Below are positions 6,172 to 13,188 of a DNA stretch of 13,188 nucleotides, piece after piece (within the stretch, counting starts at the first letter, position 1; each line of letters opens with the position of its first letter). Source of the stretch: Streptomycetaceae bacterium (lineage in GTDB: Bacteria; Actinomycetota; Actinomycetes; Nanopelagicales; Nanopelagicaceae); NCBI GenBank assembly GCA_027488165.1, contig JAIYCF010000021.1, positions 1 through 13,188 of the forward strand. Direction: 5' to 3'. The notes under the pieces are model-generated. The model ran no database searches and was not told where the DNA came from. It worked only from the letters and a program-made list of their open reading frames with translations. A program made the translations under genes and the position numbers.

Positions 6172-6711
6172 ATGGGCGAGGGCGATCAAGTAATTCCAGG
6201 CGGTGCGGGAATGCCCGATCGCTGGGAACGACTTTGGGCTCCGCACCGAATGGAATATCTGAAGGGTGAGAATCGTCCGCTTGCGGGAAATAAAGTTACC
6301 TGTCCCTTCTGCGAGATACCGAAGATGAGCGATGAAGAAGGTCTGGTTGTTGCTCGCGGAACAAACGCCTACGTCGTCATGAATCTCTATCCGTATAACT
6401 CTGGCCATTTATTAATCTGCGCATACCGCCATGTCGCTGATTTAACTGAGCTTAGCGATGACGAACGTAATGAAGTCTTTGAGCTAAGCGCTCATGCGAT
6501 GAAAACTCTCCGCAAAGTTTCAGCACCTGCTGGCTTTAATCTTGGAATGAACCAAGGTGCGATTTCGGGAGCAGGGGTAGCTGAACATATTCATCAACAT
6601 ATCGTTCCGCGTTGGTCCGGCGATGCTAACTTCATGCCCATTATTGGACAGACAAAAGTTTTGCCAGTTTTGCTAGCTCAAACCCGCACCGAACTCGCGC
6701 AGGCTTGGTAA
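6172..6711 (+). CDS. HIT-family diadenosine polyphosphate (Ap4A) phosphorylase/hydrolase
   Basis: A 179-residue histidine-triad protein. The catalytic triad is His139-Ile-His141-Gln-His143 (AEHIHQHIVPRW). Cys44-x2-Cys47 (CPFC) near the N-terminus and NLYPYNSGHLLICAYRHV (71-88) match the actinobacterial Ap4A phosphorylase group that includes M. tuberculosis Rv2613c, which is also encoded beside thrS. The enzyme splits Ap4A, a side product of aminoacyl-tRNA synthetases, so the three-base spacing after thrS is sensible. The start is uncertain: the ATG used here is next to the thrS stop, but a second ATG at 6211 would give a 166-residue protein and keeps the whole conserved part (DRWERLWAPHRMEYL onward). 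The TAA ends exactly where the convergent gene's stop begins, leaving no terminator between. Confidence 0.9.
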   Translation: MGEGDQVIPGGAGMPDRWERLWAPHRMEYLKGENRPLAGNKVTCPFCEIPKMSDEEGLVVARGTNAYVVMNLYPYNSGHLLICAYRHVADLTELSDDERNEVFELSAHAMKTLRKVSAPAGFNLGMNQGAISGAGVAEHIHQHIVPRWSGDANFMPIIGQTKVLPVLLAQTRTELAQAW

Positions 6712-7305
6712 TTAGCTCTTTGCCACTCTTTCAATAAAGGCTTTCACAATATCCACACCAATTCCTTTGCTTATAACAATCGGAATCGCCGGAAAGAGTA
6801 AACCGGCTTCAAATGCGCTTTCTCCAGCATCTTCTACCGCTTCTAAATATTCACTTCTGAAATCAGCGACTAACTCTTTATGTTCGACATCGCTATCTCT
6901 ACGTGCTGTCGGACTTTGCGAGTAATCGATAATTTCCAGAGTCTCGAGATCGATCAAGGCAGTGGGATTTCCTGCATCGTCATGTAGAACTAAGTAAGGA
7001 GTTACTAGGGGATCGAAAACGCGATTGGCAAGTAGAACTGCATCATCAAAATCAGAATCACTGCCTTCTAATTCATTAACGACTACTAAACGAGGCAATT
7101 GAAAATCCGATAGCGCTGACCAAAGATCGATTGTCTCTTGATCAATACCAGCTGACGGATTTATCGCAAAGATAGCGAGTTGGCTTTCAGCGATCGGAAC
7201 GCTTGTGTGAACGGCGTTGAATAGTTCAGCAAGCGCCTTTGGTTGCGAGGAGACATGTCCATATATATGGATACGCGGATAAGCGGTATCTCTCTCTGAA
7301 CTCAC
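6712..7305 (-). CDS. Degenerate EF-G-like GTPase-domain protein lacking the P-loop (197 aa)
   Basis: I read this as a decayed or repurposed piece of the elongation factor G G-domain. Residues about 40-85 follow the EF-G order: a hydrophobic strand (LAIFAINPSAG, where EF-G has its VVxAVxGV strand), QETIDLW (EF-G has Q-T-E-x-x-W), then LPRLVVVNELEG in place of the G4 motif PR(I/L)xxVNKxD. Later TALIDLETLEIIDYS resembles the EF-G G'-insert VVDLxxxKAxxW, and FPAIPIVISKGIGVDIVKAFIE matches the segment leading into G5 (IPVxCGSAxxNKGVQxLLDAV). The P-loop is missing, the DxPG motif is not recognisable, and NKxD is altered, so GTP binding is unlikely. The start is GTG with no ribosome site; TATTCT ends seven bases upstream, which suits a leaderless transcript. 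Function unknown. The homology is my alignment by eye. Confidence 0.72.
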   Translation of the reverse strand: MSSERDTAYPRIHIYGHVSSQPKALAELFNAVHTSVPIAESQLAIFAINPSAGIDQETIDLWSALSDFQLPRLVVVNELEGSDSDFDDAVLLANRVFDPLVTPYLVLHDDAGNPTALIDLETLEIIDYSQSPTARRDSDVEHKELVADFRSEYLEAVEDAGESAFEAGLLFPAIPIVISKGIGVDIVKAFIERVAKS

Positions 7306-7344
7306 AGGCGTCAGAATAGGTGAAAATCCGCACTGGAGCCTACG

Positions 7345-7947
7345 ATGGACCTGATGTTAAGCGCCTCTTTAAAGCCCGCTGTCACCCGCGCCATCAATCC
7401 GATCGCACGCGGTGCCCTTGCTATTGGATTAACTCCAAATGCAGTGACTTTTATTGGTGCGCTGGGTCTAGTTACCTCTGCTCTCTACTTCTATCCCAAG
7501 GGCGATTTCTTTATTGGAACTCTCGTTATCTCCTTTTTTGCACTGAGTGACCTCTTTGATGGCGCAATGGCGCGAATCTCCAATAAGGGCGCCAGCGCAT
7601 GGGGTGGATTTTTAGATTCAACCATTGATCGAATTACCGACTCAGCAATTTTGGTCGGTTTAACACTTTTCTTGATTAAGTCAGATGACCCCCTGACTGC
7701 TGTAGTAATCGGCTCGCTAGTTTTTGGTTCGCTCGTTCCATATATAAGGGCTAAAGCAGAGAGTATGCAGATCTCATGCTCTGGTGGAATCGCAGAACGT
7801 ACTGAGCGCTTGATTATCGCCTTGACCGCGATTGGTTTAGAAGGACTTGGAGTTCCTTTCGCCCTGGCTCTAGGTATCTGGGCCCTGCTCGTTCTTGCCG
7901 TCGTAACTGTTATTCAAAGAATTTTGATTGTGAAGGCAGCGCTGTAA
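7345..7947 (+). CDS. pgsA: Phosphatidylinositol phosphate synthase (CDP-alcohol phosphatidyltransferase)
   Basis: A 200-residue integral membrane enzyme. It should join CDP-diacylglycerol and inositol-1-phosphate to give phosphatidylinositol phosphate, the first lipid of the mannoside pathway. The family signature is visible: Asp69-x2-Asp72-Gly73-x2-Ala76-Arg77, then Gly87-x3-Asp91-x3-Asp95 (start DLFDGAMAR, end GGFLDSTIDR). These aspartates bind the catalytic metals. The gap between Ala-Arg and Gly87 is nine residues rather than the usual eight. Hydrophobic stretches at about 32-50, 55-70, 98-112, 120-132, 152-166 and 170-192 give about six membrane helices. The ATG has GGAG seven bases upstream. 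The inositol-phosphate substrate, rather than glycerol-phosphate, is inferred from the following patA and pimA. It opens the envelope operon; patA starts four bases after its stop. Confidence 0.88.
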   Translation: MDLMLSASLKPAVTRAINPIARGALAIGLTPNAVTFIGALGLVTSALYFYPKGDFFIGTLVISFFALSDLFDGAMARISNKGASAWGGFLDSTIDRITDSAILVGLTLFLIKSDDPLTAVVIGSLVFGSLVPYIRAKAESMQISCSGGIAERTERLIIALTAIGLEGLGVPFALALGIWALLVLAVVTVIQRILIVKAAL

Positions 7948-7951
7948 AGCA

Positions 7952-8842
7952 ATGAATTTTGATTTCGTAGTGGCAGGTGGGTATTTCGCTGGTTGGCGTT
8001 TAGTACGAGCGCTACCGGAAAAGTTTGCTTACAAAACTTTTGATGTAATCGGCAGATATGCGCTGAATCGCAACGGAGCGCGCGTGCAAAGGCTGCGTTC
8101 TAATCTGTCACGAGTCTGTCCTACTAAATCCTCATCCGAAATGGATGAATTAATGCGCCAAGCGATGAGTTCATATATGCGTTACTGGTGTGACACATTT
8201 AGATCACCCGATTGGTCGCGCGAACGCATAGTCTCAACAGTCACTGTTGATGGTGAAGAGCTTCTAACCGCTCCAATGAAGAACGGCACGGGCGTTGTCG
8301 TCGCACTACCGCACGCAGGCAATTGGGACCACGCTGGCTCCTACTTCTGCGGAATGGGATTTCCTCTCGTAACAGTTGCGGAGCGTTTGAAGCCGGAAGC
8401 GCTATTTAATAAATTCTTGGAGTATCGCCAGAATATTGGAATGGAAGTGCTCGCACTCGATTCAAGATCAATAGTCACCTTGATGCAGAGAGCTCGAGAG
8501 GGCAGGTTGATAGCGCTCGTTGCAGATCGCGATCTCTCAAAGAGCGGTGTGAGCGTTTCCTTCTTCGGTCATCCCGCACGAATGCCTGCCGGTCCTGCGT
8601 TACTTGCCATCAGAACTGGTACTCCATTAATTACCGCTTATGTTTCATACACCTCCACTGGTATTCATATCGTCTTTAAATCGGTGGAGATTCCGATCCA
8701 TGGAAGTGAAGAAGAAAAAATCTCGCACATTGTGCAGCGATGTGCTGATCAATTTGCAGAAGGAATTGCATCAGCTCCACAGGATTGGCATATGTTGCAG
8801 CGCATCTGGGTAGATGGCGACTTCCAGGAGCGCAGCGCATGA
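7952..8842 (+). CDS. patA: Phosphatidylinositol mannoside acyltransferase
   Basis: A 296-residue member of the lysophospholipid acyltransferase family related to LpxL/HtrB. The catalytic motif is His121-x4-Asp126 (ALPHAGNWDHAG). A second block, ALVADRDLSKSG (188-199), and the acyl-acceptor segment FFGHPARMPAGPALLA (204-219) match the mycobacterial enzyme that acylates the mannose of PIM1/PIM2 with palmitoyl-CoA at the inner face of the membrane. There is no clear signal peptide; the N-terminus is moderately hydrophobic and fits membrane association. The stop overlaps the pimA start by four bases (ATGA), so the acyltransferase and the mannosyltransferase that makes its substrate are translationally coupled. 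No strong ribosome site precedes the ATG, which lies four bases after pgsA. Confidence 0.9.
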   Translation: MNFDFVVAGGYFAGWRLVRALPEKFAYKTFDVIGRYALNRNGARVQRLRSNLSRVCPTKSSSEMDELMRQAMSSYMRYWCDTFRSPDWSRERIVSTVTVDGEELLTAPMKNGTGVVVALPHAGNWDHAGSYFCGMGFPLVTVAERLKPEALFNKFLEYRQNIGMEVLALDSRSIVTLMQRAREGRLIALVADRDLSKSGVSVSFFGHPARMPAGPALLAIRTGTPLITAYVSYTSTGIHIVFKSVEIPIHGSEEEKISHIVQRCADQFAEGIASAPQDWHMLQRIWVDGDFQERSA

Positions 8843-10017
8843 CACTAAAGAAGTTACGCATCGGGCTTGTTTGCCCATATGGTTGGGATACACCAGGTGG
8901 CGTACAGAGCCATGTTCGCGATCTTGCCGAATATTTAATAGCCAAAGGGCATTACGTATCAGTTTTGGCACCCGTTGTTGATGAGGAAAACGTTCCTGAA
9001 TATGTAACAAGCGCGGGAAAACCAATCTCGATTCCATATAACGGAGCAGTTGCTCGCGTTCTCTTTGGTCCGATCGCCTTTGCCAGAGTTCGCCAGTGGA
9101 TAAGCAATGGAAAATTTGATCTCTTACATTTACACGAACCCGCAATCCCATCAATCTCGCTCTTGGCTTGTTGGGCGGCAGAGGGACCAATGGTGGGAAC
9201 TTTCCATGCTGCAGCCAAGCGCCAGAAGGCGATCTTTGCCATTGGACCAATCCTTGAACCAGTGATTGAAAAGTTAACCGCGCGAATCGCGGTAAGTGAA
9301 GCTGCTCGCTCCACGTTAACTGAGCACCTAGAAACCGATGCGGTAGTTATTCCAAACGGAATCTATGCAGATAGATATCGCGATGGTGAAGTGTTGGATA
9401 AATGGAGCGGTAACACAATTGGGTTCATTGGCCGATATGAGGAACCACGTAAGGGTTTACCCGTGCTTGTCGAAGCGCTTCCGATAATTGCAAGATTCGC
9501 ACCTGATGTGAGGGTTTTAGTTGCAGGTCCTGGCGAGAGCAAAGAAGTGATTGAAAGTATTGATCCGCAATTGCGCGGTCGCTTCGAATTCCTAGGAAGA
9601 ATTTCCGAGAAAGAAAAGGCTGACTTCCTTTCTTCTGTTGCAATTTATGTTGCGCCCAACACCGGCGGAGAATCGTTCGGAATCATTCTTGCAGAAGCGT
9701 TAGCGGGGGGAGCCGCGGTACTAGCCAGCGATATTCCCGCCTTTGACTCCTTGCTAGGTCATGGTGAGTATGGAGCGCTCTTTCAATCCGAGGATCCGCA
9801 AGATCTAGCCCGCGTTGCTATAGATCTGTTGCGCGACAATGAGAAGCGAATGGAAATTGCTAAACGTGGCAAGGAGTATGCACAACGCTTTGATTGGGAT
9901 GTTGTCGCTGAAGATATTTATTCGATTTACGAAATGGCTCTCGTTGGTAGTTCGGGTGTAACCCTTTCGTCAGAGAATCGTGCTTGGAATCGCTTTCTGG
10001 GAAGAGAAGGAAATTAA
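8839..10017 (+). CDS. pimA: Phosphatidyl-myo-inositol alpha-mannosyltransferase
   Basis: A 392-residue GT4/GT-B glycosyltransferase that transfers mannose from GDP-mannose to phosphatidylinositol on the cytoplasmic face of the membrane. The N-terminal domain begins IGLVCPYGWDTPGGVQSHV with the Gly-Gly donor-side loop at 20-21. His123 (GTFHAAAK) corresponds to the catalytic histidine of mycobacterial PimA. The C-terminal domain has PNGI (172-175), Arg199 and Lys205 (GRYEEPRKG), matching the GDP-phosphate-contacting Arg/Lys pair, and Glu278 in GGESFGIILAEALAGG, the conserved E-x7-E region. The ATG at 8839 is preferred over one 18 codons upstream because it gives the family-typical N-terminus and a four-base overlap with patA. 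The next gene starts on the very next base after its stop. Confidence 0.93.
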   Translation: MTLKKLRIGLVCPYGWDTPGGVQSHVRDLAEYLIAKGHYVSVLAPVVDEENVPEYVTSAGKPISIPYNGAVARVLFGPIAFARVRQWISNGKFDLLHLHEPAIPSISLLACWAAEGPMVGTFHAAAKRQKAIFAIGPILEPVIEKLTARIAVSEAARSTLTEHLETDAVVIPNGIYADRYRDGEVLDKWSGNTIGFIGRYEEPRKGLPVLVEALPIIARFAPDVRVLVAGPGESKEVIESIDPQLRGRFEFLGRISEKEKADFLSSVAIYVAPNTGGESFGIILAEALAGGAAVLASDIPAFDSLLGHGEYGALFQSEDPQDLARVAIDLLRDNEKRMEIAKRGKEYAQRFDWDVVAEDIYSIYEMALVGSSGVTLSSENRAWNRFLGREGN

Positions 10018-10521
10018 ATGGAGAAGTTCTTCATCATTGCGCTAGTTGTGGTTCTTGCCATTTGGTATCTGTCGTATTCGGCGACAAGGTTAGATCGCTT
10101 ACATAATCGAGTTGAAACCAGTTGGGCAAATCTAGATGGACTTCTTCAGCGTCGCGCAGCGGTCGCATTAGAAATCGCCAAGAGTGAGATCGCAGATCCA
10201 GCTTCGTCACTTCTATTGACCGCAGCTGCTCACCAAGCAAGGGATGCGCAAATGAGCGCACGTTCGCAAGCCGAAAGTGGTTTATCTGGTGCGCTCGGAC
10301 TTTTGCTACATGACGGTCATCTTGTTAACGGTTCGATTGAAAAGGATTTACTTCGCGAATTAAGCGAACTCACCGACAAGATTCGCATTGCGATTGCCCT
10401 GCATGTGGATGCGGTTAACCGCACTCAAATGGTGCGACGCAAGCCGGTTTTCCGAATCTTTCGCTTAGCTGGTCGAGCGCCTCTTCCTGTTACCTATGAA
10501 TTTGAAGCTGATGTTCTTTAA
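10018..10521 (+). CDS. LemA-like single-pass membrane protein
   Basis: A 167-residue protein with one strongly hydrophobic segment at residues 4-20 (FFIIALVVVLAIWYLSY) followed by a mostly helical, soluble part. The stretch SATRLDRLHNRVETSWANLDGLLQRRAAVALEI (21-53) follows the LemA pattern, where N-x-V-x-x-x-(W/F)-A-x-L-D-x-x-L-x-R-R-x-D/A-L begins the helical bundle. It is shorter and more diverged than typical LemA (about 180-190 residues). An N-in/C-out or N-out/C-in arrangement cannot be decided from sequence. It begins directly after the pimA stop and overlaps the next gene, so it is part of the phosphatidylinositol mannoside operon. A role in the envelope is inference from position; no reaction is known. 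Confidence 0.72.
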   Translation: MEKFFIIALVVVLAIWYLSYSATRLDRLHNRVETSWANLDGLLQRRAAVALEIAKSEIADPASSLLLTAAAHQARDAQMSARSQAESGLSGALGLLLHDGHLVNGSIEKDLLRELSELTDKIRIAIALHVDAVNRTQMVRRKPVFRIFRLAGRAPLPVTYEFEADVL

Positions 10522-11566
10522 GAAATTTCTATTTTCGGTCATTGGAATCTCATCGGTGCTTATTGTCGGCTTTAGCTTTCTGTCGCCGGCTCAGTTTTCA
10601 AAGTTGGGTGAGATCGAAAATGTCTTCAAAGAACCTGAACCAGTTAACTCCTTAAGCGGTCGCGTTGGTAGCGATGGACCAATACTGGTTGTGAAGATCG
10701 ATGACACTCGGGCAGCGCATCCACAGGCTGGTTTAGAGGATGCAGATGTGATTTACATAGAACAAGTAGAAGGCGGACTCACCAGACTCGCAGCGGTCTA
10801 CTCATCGAAGATTCCAGCAGTTATCGGACCAGTAAGAAGCGCCCGCATCTCAGATATAGAAATTCTTCAACAATTTGGCCGCGTTGCCTTTGCTTACAGC
10901 GGAGCACAGAAGAAGTTGTTGCCAGTTATCGCTGCAGCAAATCTGGAAAACTTAGGTGCGCAGCGCCAGTCGCGCGAGATCTACTCAAATGACCCAATGC
11001 GAAACGCACCAACGGCGATGATGTTGCAAGCACAAACTTTGATGCAAAAAGTTAAGGAGCAGCAACTTCCTGTTGCGATATCCAAGAGCGTGGGTTGGAA
11101 CTTTGCAGATACGGTCGATACCGGCACGGCGATCGCTTCAGCAAAAGTTTCTTGGCCCGCAAATTCATACGATGCAGTTTGGTCGGCAGAGGAAAATAGG
11201 TGGCTTCTCTCTCACAGCGGAGTTCCGAATTTAGCGGCGAGCGGAATACATTTAGGGGCAAGTACCTTCGTGATTCAATTAGTTTCAATTAATCCATCCG
11301 AATATGGAGATAAGTTCGGCGGAGTTACGCCATTTACAGCAACGGTTGGTTCGGGGCGTGGATACATTCTTCGTGATGGCAAATACATCTCGGCTCTTTG
11401 GAGCCGACCAACACCGAATGCGGGAACAATTTGGAGAACTGTTCAAGGTGAAGAGATTGCCTTCGCACCTGGGCAAATTTGGATCGCCTTAACGGATAAG
11501 GAACCAGTATTCACGCCTATTCCTTCGAAATTCCCCGCGGATGCGCCATCTGCTTCAGCAAAGTAG
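10496..11566 (+). CDS. DUF3048 (YerB-like) membrane-anchored extracytoplasmic protein
   Basis: A 356-residue protein with an N-terminal hydrophobic segment (about 10-28, FLFSVIGISSVLIVGFSFL) that acts as a signal anchor or uncleaved signal. No lipobox cysteine follows, unlike B. subtilis YerB. The DUF3048 core is clear: PILVVKIDDTRAAHPQAGLEDADVIYIEQVEGGLTR near 63-98, then GPVRSARISDIEIL and a C-terminal piece GTIWRTVQGEEIAFAPGQIWIAL. The domain's biochemical role is not established. The first ATG (10496) overlaps the LemA-like gene by 26 bases; an ATG at 10511, which trims five residues and overlaps by 11 bases, is equally possible. It closes the run of coupled genes that begins with pgsA, suggesting an envelope job. 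Confidence 0.83.
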   Translation: MNLKLMFFKKFLFSVIGISSVLIVGFSFLSPAQFSKLGEIENVFKEPEPVNSLSGRVGSDGPILVVKIDDTRAAHPQAGLEDADVIYIEQVEGGLTRLAAVYSSKIPAVIGPVRSARISDIEILQQFGRVAFAYSGAQKKLLPVIAAANLENLGAQRQSREIYSNDPMRNAPTAMMLQAQTLMQKVKEQQLPVAISKSVGWNFADTVDTGTAIASAKVSWPANSYDAVWSAEENRWLLSHSGVPNLAASGIHLGASTFVIQLVSINPSEYGDKFGGVTPFTATVGSGRGYILRDGKYISALWSRPTPNAGTIWRTVQGEEIAFAPGQIWIALTDKEPVFTPIPSKFPADAPSASAK

Positions 11567-11611
11567 TATTAAGCCCTTAACTATTTGGATAGATTCTTTA
11601 GGGAGTTAGCG

Positions 11612-12499
11612 ATGTCAGAGGCAGTCGGAACAGCACGCGTTAAGCGCGGTATGGCAGAAATGCTTAAGGGTGGCGTCATCATGGATGTCGTCAACGTTGA
11701 GCAAGCCAAGATCGCACAAGATGCGGGTGCTTGCGCTGTTATGGCCCTAGAACGCGTACCAGCCGATATTCGCGCCCAAGGTGGCGTCGCGCGCATGTCA
11801 GATCCAGACATGATCGAAAAGATTAAAGCTGCGGTGACAATTCCCGTAATGGCAAAGGCACGTATCGGTCACTTTGTCGAAGCGCGCATTCTTGAATCAC
11901 TGGGCGTCGACTACATCGACGAGTCAGAAGTTTTGACACCGGCAGATTTTGAAAACCATATTGATAAGTGGGACTTCAAAGTTCCTTTTGTCTGCGGTGC
12001 AACCAACTTAGGTGAAGCGCTGCGACGTATCAACGAAGGTGCAGCGATGATTCGCTCAAAGGGCGAGGCGGGTACTGGAGATGTTTCTAACGCCATGATG
12101 CATATGCGCAAGATCGGCGCAGAAATCCGCCGCTTATCTTCAATGCGCGAAGACGAACTCTATGTTGCCGCTAAAGAGCTACAAGCACCTTACGCTCTGG
12201 TTAAAGAAGTAGCCGAGACTGGAAAACTTCCGGTTGTTCTATTTACCGCGGGCGGTATTGCAACTCCTGCCGATGCAGCGTTGATGATGCAGATGGGCGC
12301 TGATGGCGTATTCATCGGCTCTGGAATCTTTAAGTCAGGCGATCCGGCAACTCGCGCAGCTGCCTGCGTAAAGGCAACTACCTTCTTTGAGGACGCAAAG
12401 GTTATTGCTGATGCCTCACGTGGACTTGGTGAAGCAATGGTTGGAATCAATGTTGCTGATCTTCCTGCACCGCACCGCTTAGCTGAACGCGGCTGGTAG
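11612..12499 (+). CDS. pdxS: Pyridoxal 5'-phosphate synthase, lyase subunit
   Basis: A 295-residue (beta/alpha)8 PdxS/SNZ protein. With ammonia from PdxT it builds PLP from ribose-5-phosphate and glyceraldehyde-3-phosphate. Active-site residues are in place: Asp25 (MDVVN), Lys82 (PVMAKARIGH), which forms the ribose-5-phosphate imine, and Lys150 (RSKGEAGTG), one residue on from their B. subtilis numbers. The phosphate loop FTAGGIATPADA lies near the C-terminal third. The ATG at 11612 has GGGAG seven bases upstream; a TTG nine codons earlier is rejected. The 45-base gap from the DUF3048 gene is wide for this window and holds a possible -10 (TAGATT, 11590-11595) with a TTAAGC 15 bases before it, so pdxS may have its own promoter. 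No riboswitch is seen. Confidence 0.97.
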   Translation: MSEAVGTARVKRGMAEMLKGGVIMDVVNVEQAKIAQDAGACAVMALERVPADIRAQGGVARMSDPDMIEKIKAAVTIPVMAKARIGHFVEARILESLGVDYIDESEVLTPADFENHIDKWDFKVPFVCGATNLGEALRRINEGAAMIRSKGEAGTGDVSNAMMHMRKIGAEIRRLSSMREDELYVAAKELQAPYALVKEVAETGKLPVVLFTAGGIATPADAALMMQMGADGVFIGSGIFKSGDPATRAAACVKATTFFEDAKVIADASRGLGEAMVGINVADLPAPHRLAERGW

Positions 12500-12510
12500 T
12501 TAATTAGCAA

Positions 12511-13101
12511 ATGAAGATTGGAGTTCTTGCTCTTCAAGGTGATTTTCGCGAGCATCTAGTTGCAGCAAAGAGCGCAGGCCATGCGGCGTTAACTGTTCGG
12601 AGACCAGAAGAACTAGATGAAGTCGATGCCCTGATTCTTCCTGGGGGAGAGTCGACAACAATTGCGCACCTTGCGATGACCTTTAACTTAATGCAACCGA
12701 TTAGAGATCGAATCAAATCAGGTATGCCGGTCTACGGATCGTGCGCAGGAATGATTCTTCTAGCTGATCGAATAATTGATGGATCAGATGGTCAGCAGAC
12801 TTTCGGTGGTATCGATATGACGGTGCGCCGAAATGCATTTGGGCGCCAAGTCGATTCCTTCGAAAGTGATTTAGATTTTCAAGGCGTTAGCCTTCACGCA
12901 GTGTTCATTCGTGCGCCGTGGGTTGAAGAAGTTGGCACTAATGTGGAAGTTCTCTCTTCAGTGAAGACTGCACAAGGAACCCACGCAGTCGCGGTTCGAC
13001 AAGGCAGGCTCTTGGCAACTTCGTTCCACCCTGAGTTAACTGGTGATTTACGCGTGCATCGCTACTTCTTTGATCAAGTCTGTACTGGCGCGATAAAGTA
13101 A
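12511..13101 (+). CDS. pdxT: Pyridoxal 5'-phosphate synthase, glutaminase subunit
   Basis: A 196-residue class I (triad) glutamine amidotransferase that hydrolyses glutamine and channels ammonia to PdxS in the 12+12 PLP synthase complex. The catalytic triad is Cys78 (YGSCAGMILLA), His173 and Glu175 (SFHPELTGD). The glycine-rich oxyanion region LPGGESTTIAHL is at 43-54, and RAPWVEEVG follows at 134-142. The N-terminus MKIGVLALQGDFREH is typical, supporting the start, although there is no clear Shine-Dalgarno sequence in the 11-base gap after pdxS; translation probably depends on coupling. Confidence 0.96.
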   Translation: MKIGVLALQGDFREHLVAAKSAGHAALTVRRPEELDEVDALILPGGESTTIAHLAMTFNLMQPIRDRIKSGMPVYGSCAGMILLADRIIDGSDGQQTFGGIDMTVRRNAFGRQVDSFESDLDFQGVSLHAVFIRAPWVEEVGTNVEVLSSVKTAQGTHAVAVRQGRLLATSFHPELTGDLRVHRYFFDQVCTGAIK

Positions 13102-13163
13102 GCGAATTGAATCAGGCGGCCAGGAAGCGCTGCTCAACGAGAGTGAAAGTTTGAGGTTTAGCC

Positions 13164-13188
13164 ATGTCAGGCCATTCCAAATGGGCAA
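13164..13188 (+). CDS. yebC: YebC/PmpR-family protein, N-terminal fragment
   Basis: Eight codons are visible (MSGHSKWA) before the window ends. MSGHSKW is the near-invariant opening of the YebC/TACO1 family, proteins of about 250 residues that act as translation factors or transcriptional regulators. GAGG lies nine bases before the ATG. In many actinobacteria yebC follows pdxT, often ahead of ruvC-ruvA-ruvB, which supports the call. The 62-base spacer from pdxT shows no clear terminator. Confidence 0.85.

Noticed and set aside
8785..8838. Upstream start for pimA
   Set aside because: It would add 18 residues unlike the family and overlap patA by 58 bases; the ATGA coupling at 8839 fits better.
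11567..11611. Possible PLP-related riboswitch or operator ahead of pdxS
   Set aside because: The gap is 45 bases with only a weak promoter-like hexamer and no stable structure.
13107..13154. 15-codon TTG-initiated mini-frame ahead of yebC
   Set aside because: Too short, no ribosome site, and such frames arise easily by chance.

Overview
The window looks like chromosomal DNA from an actinobacterium with a small, moderate-GC genome (near 50% GC by eye). The gene order thrS - HIT phosphorylase - pgsA - patA - pimA - pdxS - pdxT - yebC is a well-known actinobacterial neighbourhood, and phosphatidylinositol mannoside synthesis is specific to Actinobacteria. Very tight packing, many 4-base overlaps and the modest GC suggest a streamlined planktonic lineage such as the freshwater acI group (Nanopelagicales). 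That placement is inference. I see no insertion sequence, phage gene, CRISPR array or plasmid feature.

Left edge (1-1528): on the minus strand lie the start of a truncated gene and a 54-residue Cys-rich zinc-ribbon protein. Divergent from them is a sarcosine-oxidase-type FAD oxidoreductase.

tRNA block (1530-2412): tRNA-Gly(GCC), tRNA-Cys(GCA) and tRNA-Val(GAC) are all on the minus strand. A small phosphomannose-isomerase-type cupin gene sits between the Cys and Val genes. Short repeats lie here: an 18-bp direct repeat covering the 3' end of tRNA-Val, and three 15-bp tandem units between tRNA-Cys and tRNA-Gly.

Folate/translation operon (2413-6711): pabB, pabC, thrS and a HIT-family Ap4A phosphorylase are packed head to tail. 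PabB and PabC make p-aminobenzoate from chorismate; ThrS charges tRNA-Thr; the HIT enzyme may dispose of Ap4A, a by-product of aminoacyl-tRNA synthetases.

A minus-strand gene (6712-7305) abuts the HIT gene with no spacer. It appears to be a degenerate EF-G GTPase domain without a P-loop, and is the most curious protein in the window.

Envelope operon (7345-11566): pgsA, patA and pimA build phosphatidylinositol phosphate and its mannosylated, acylated derivatives. A LemA-like membrane protein and a DUF3048 (YerB-like) membrane-anchored protein follow, joined by zero spacing and overlap.

Vitamin B6 pair (11612-13101): PdxS and PdxT form the PLP synthase. The window ends eight codons into yebC.
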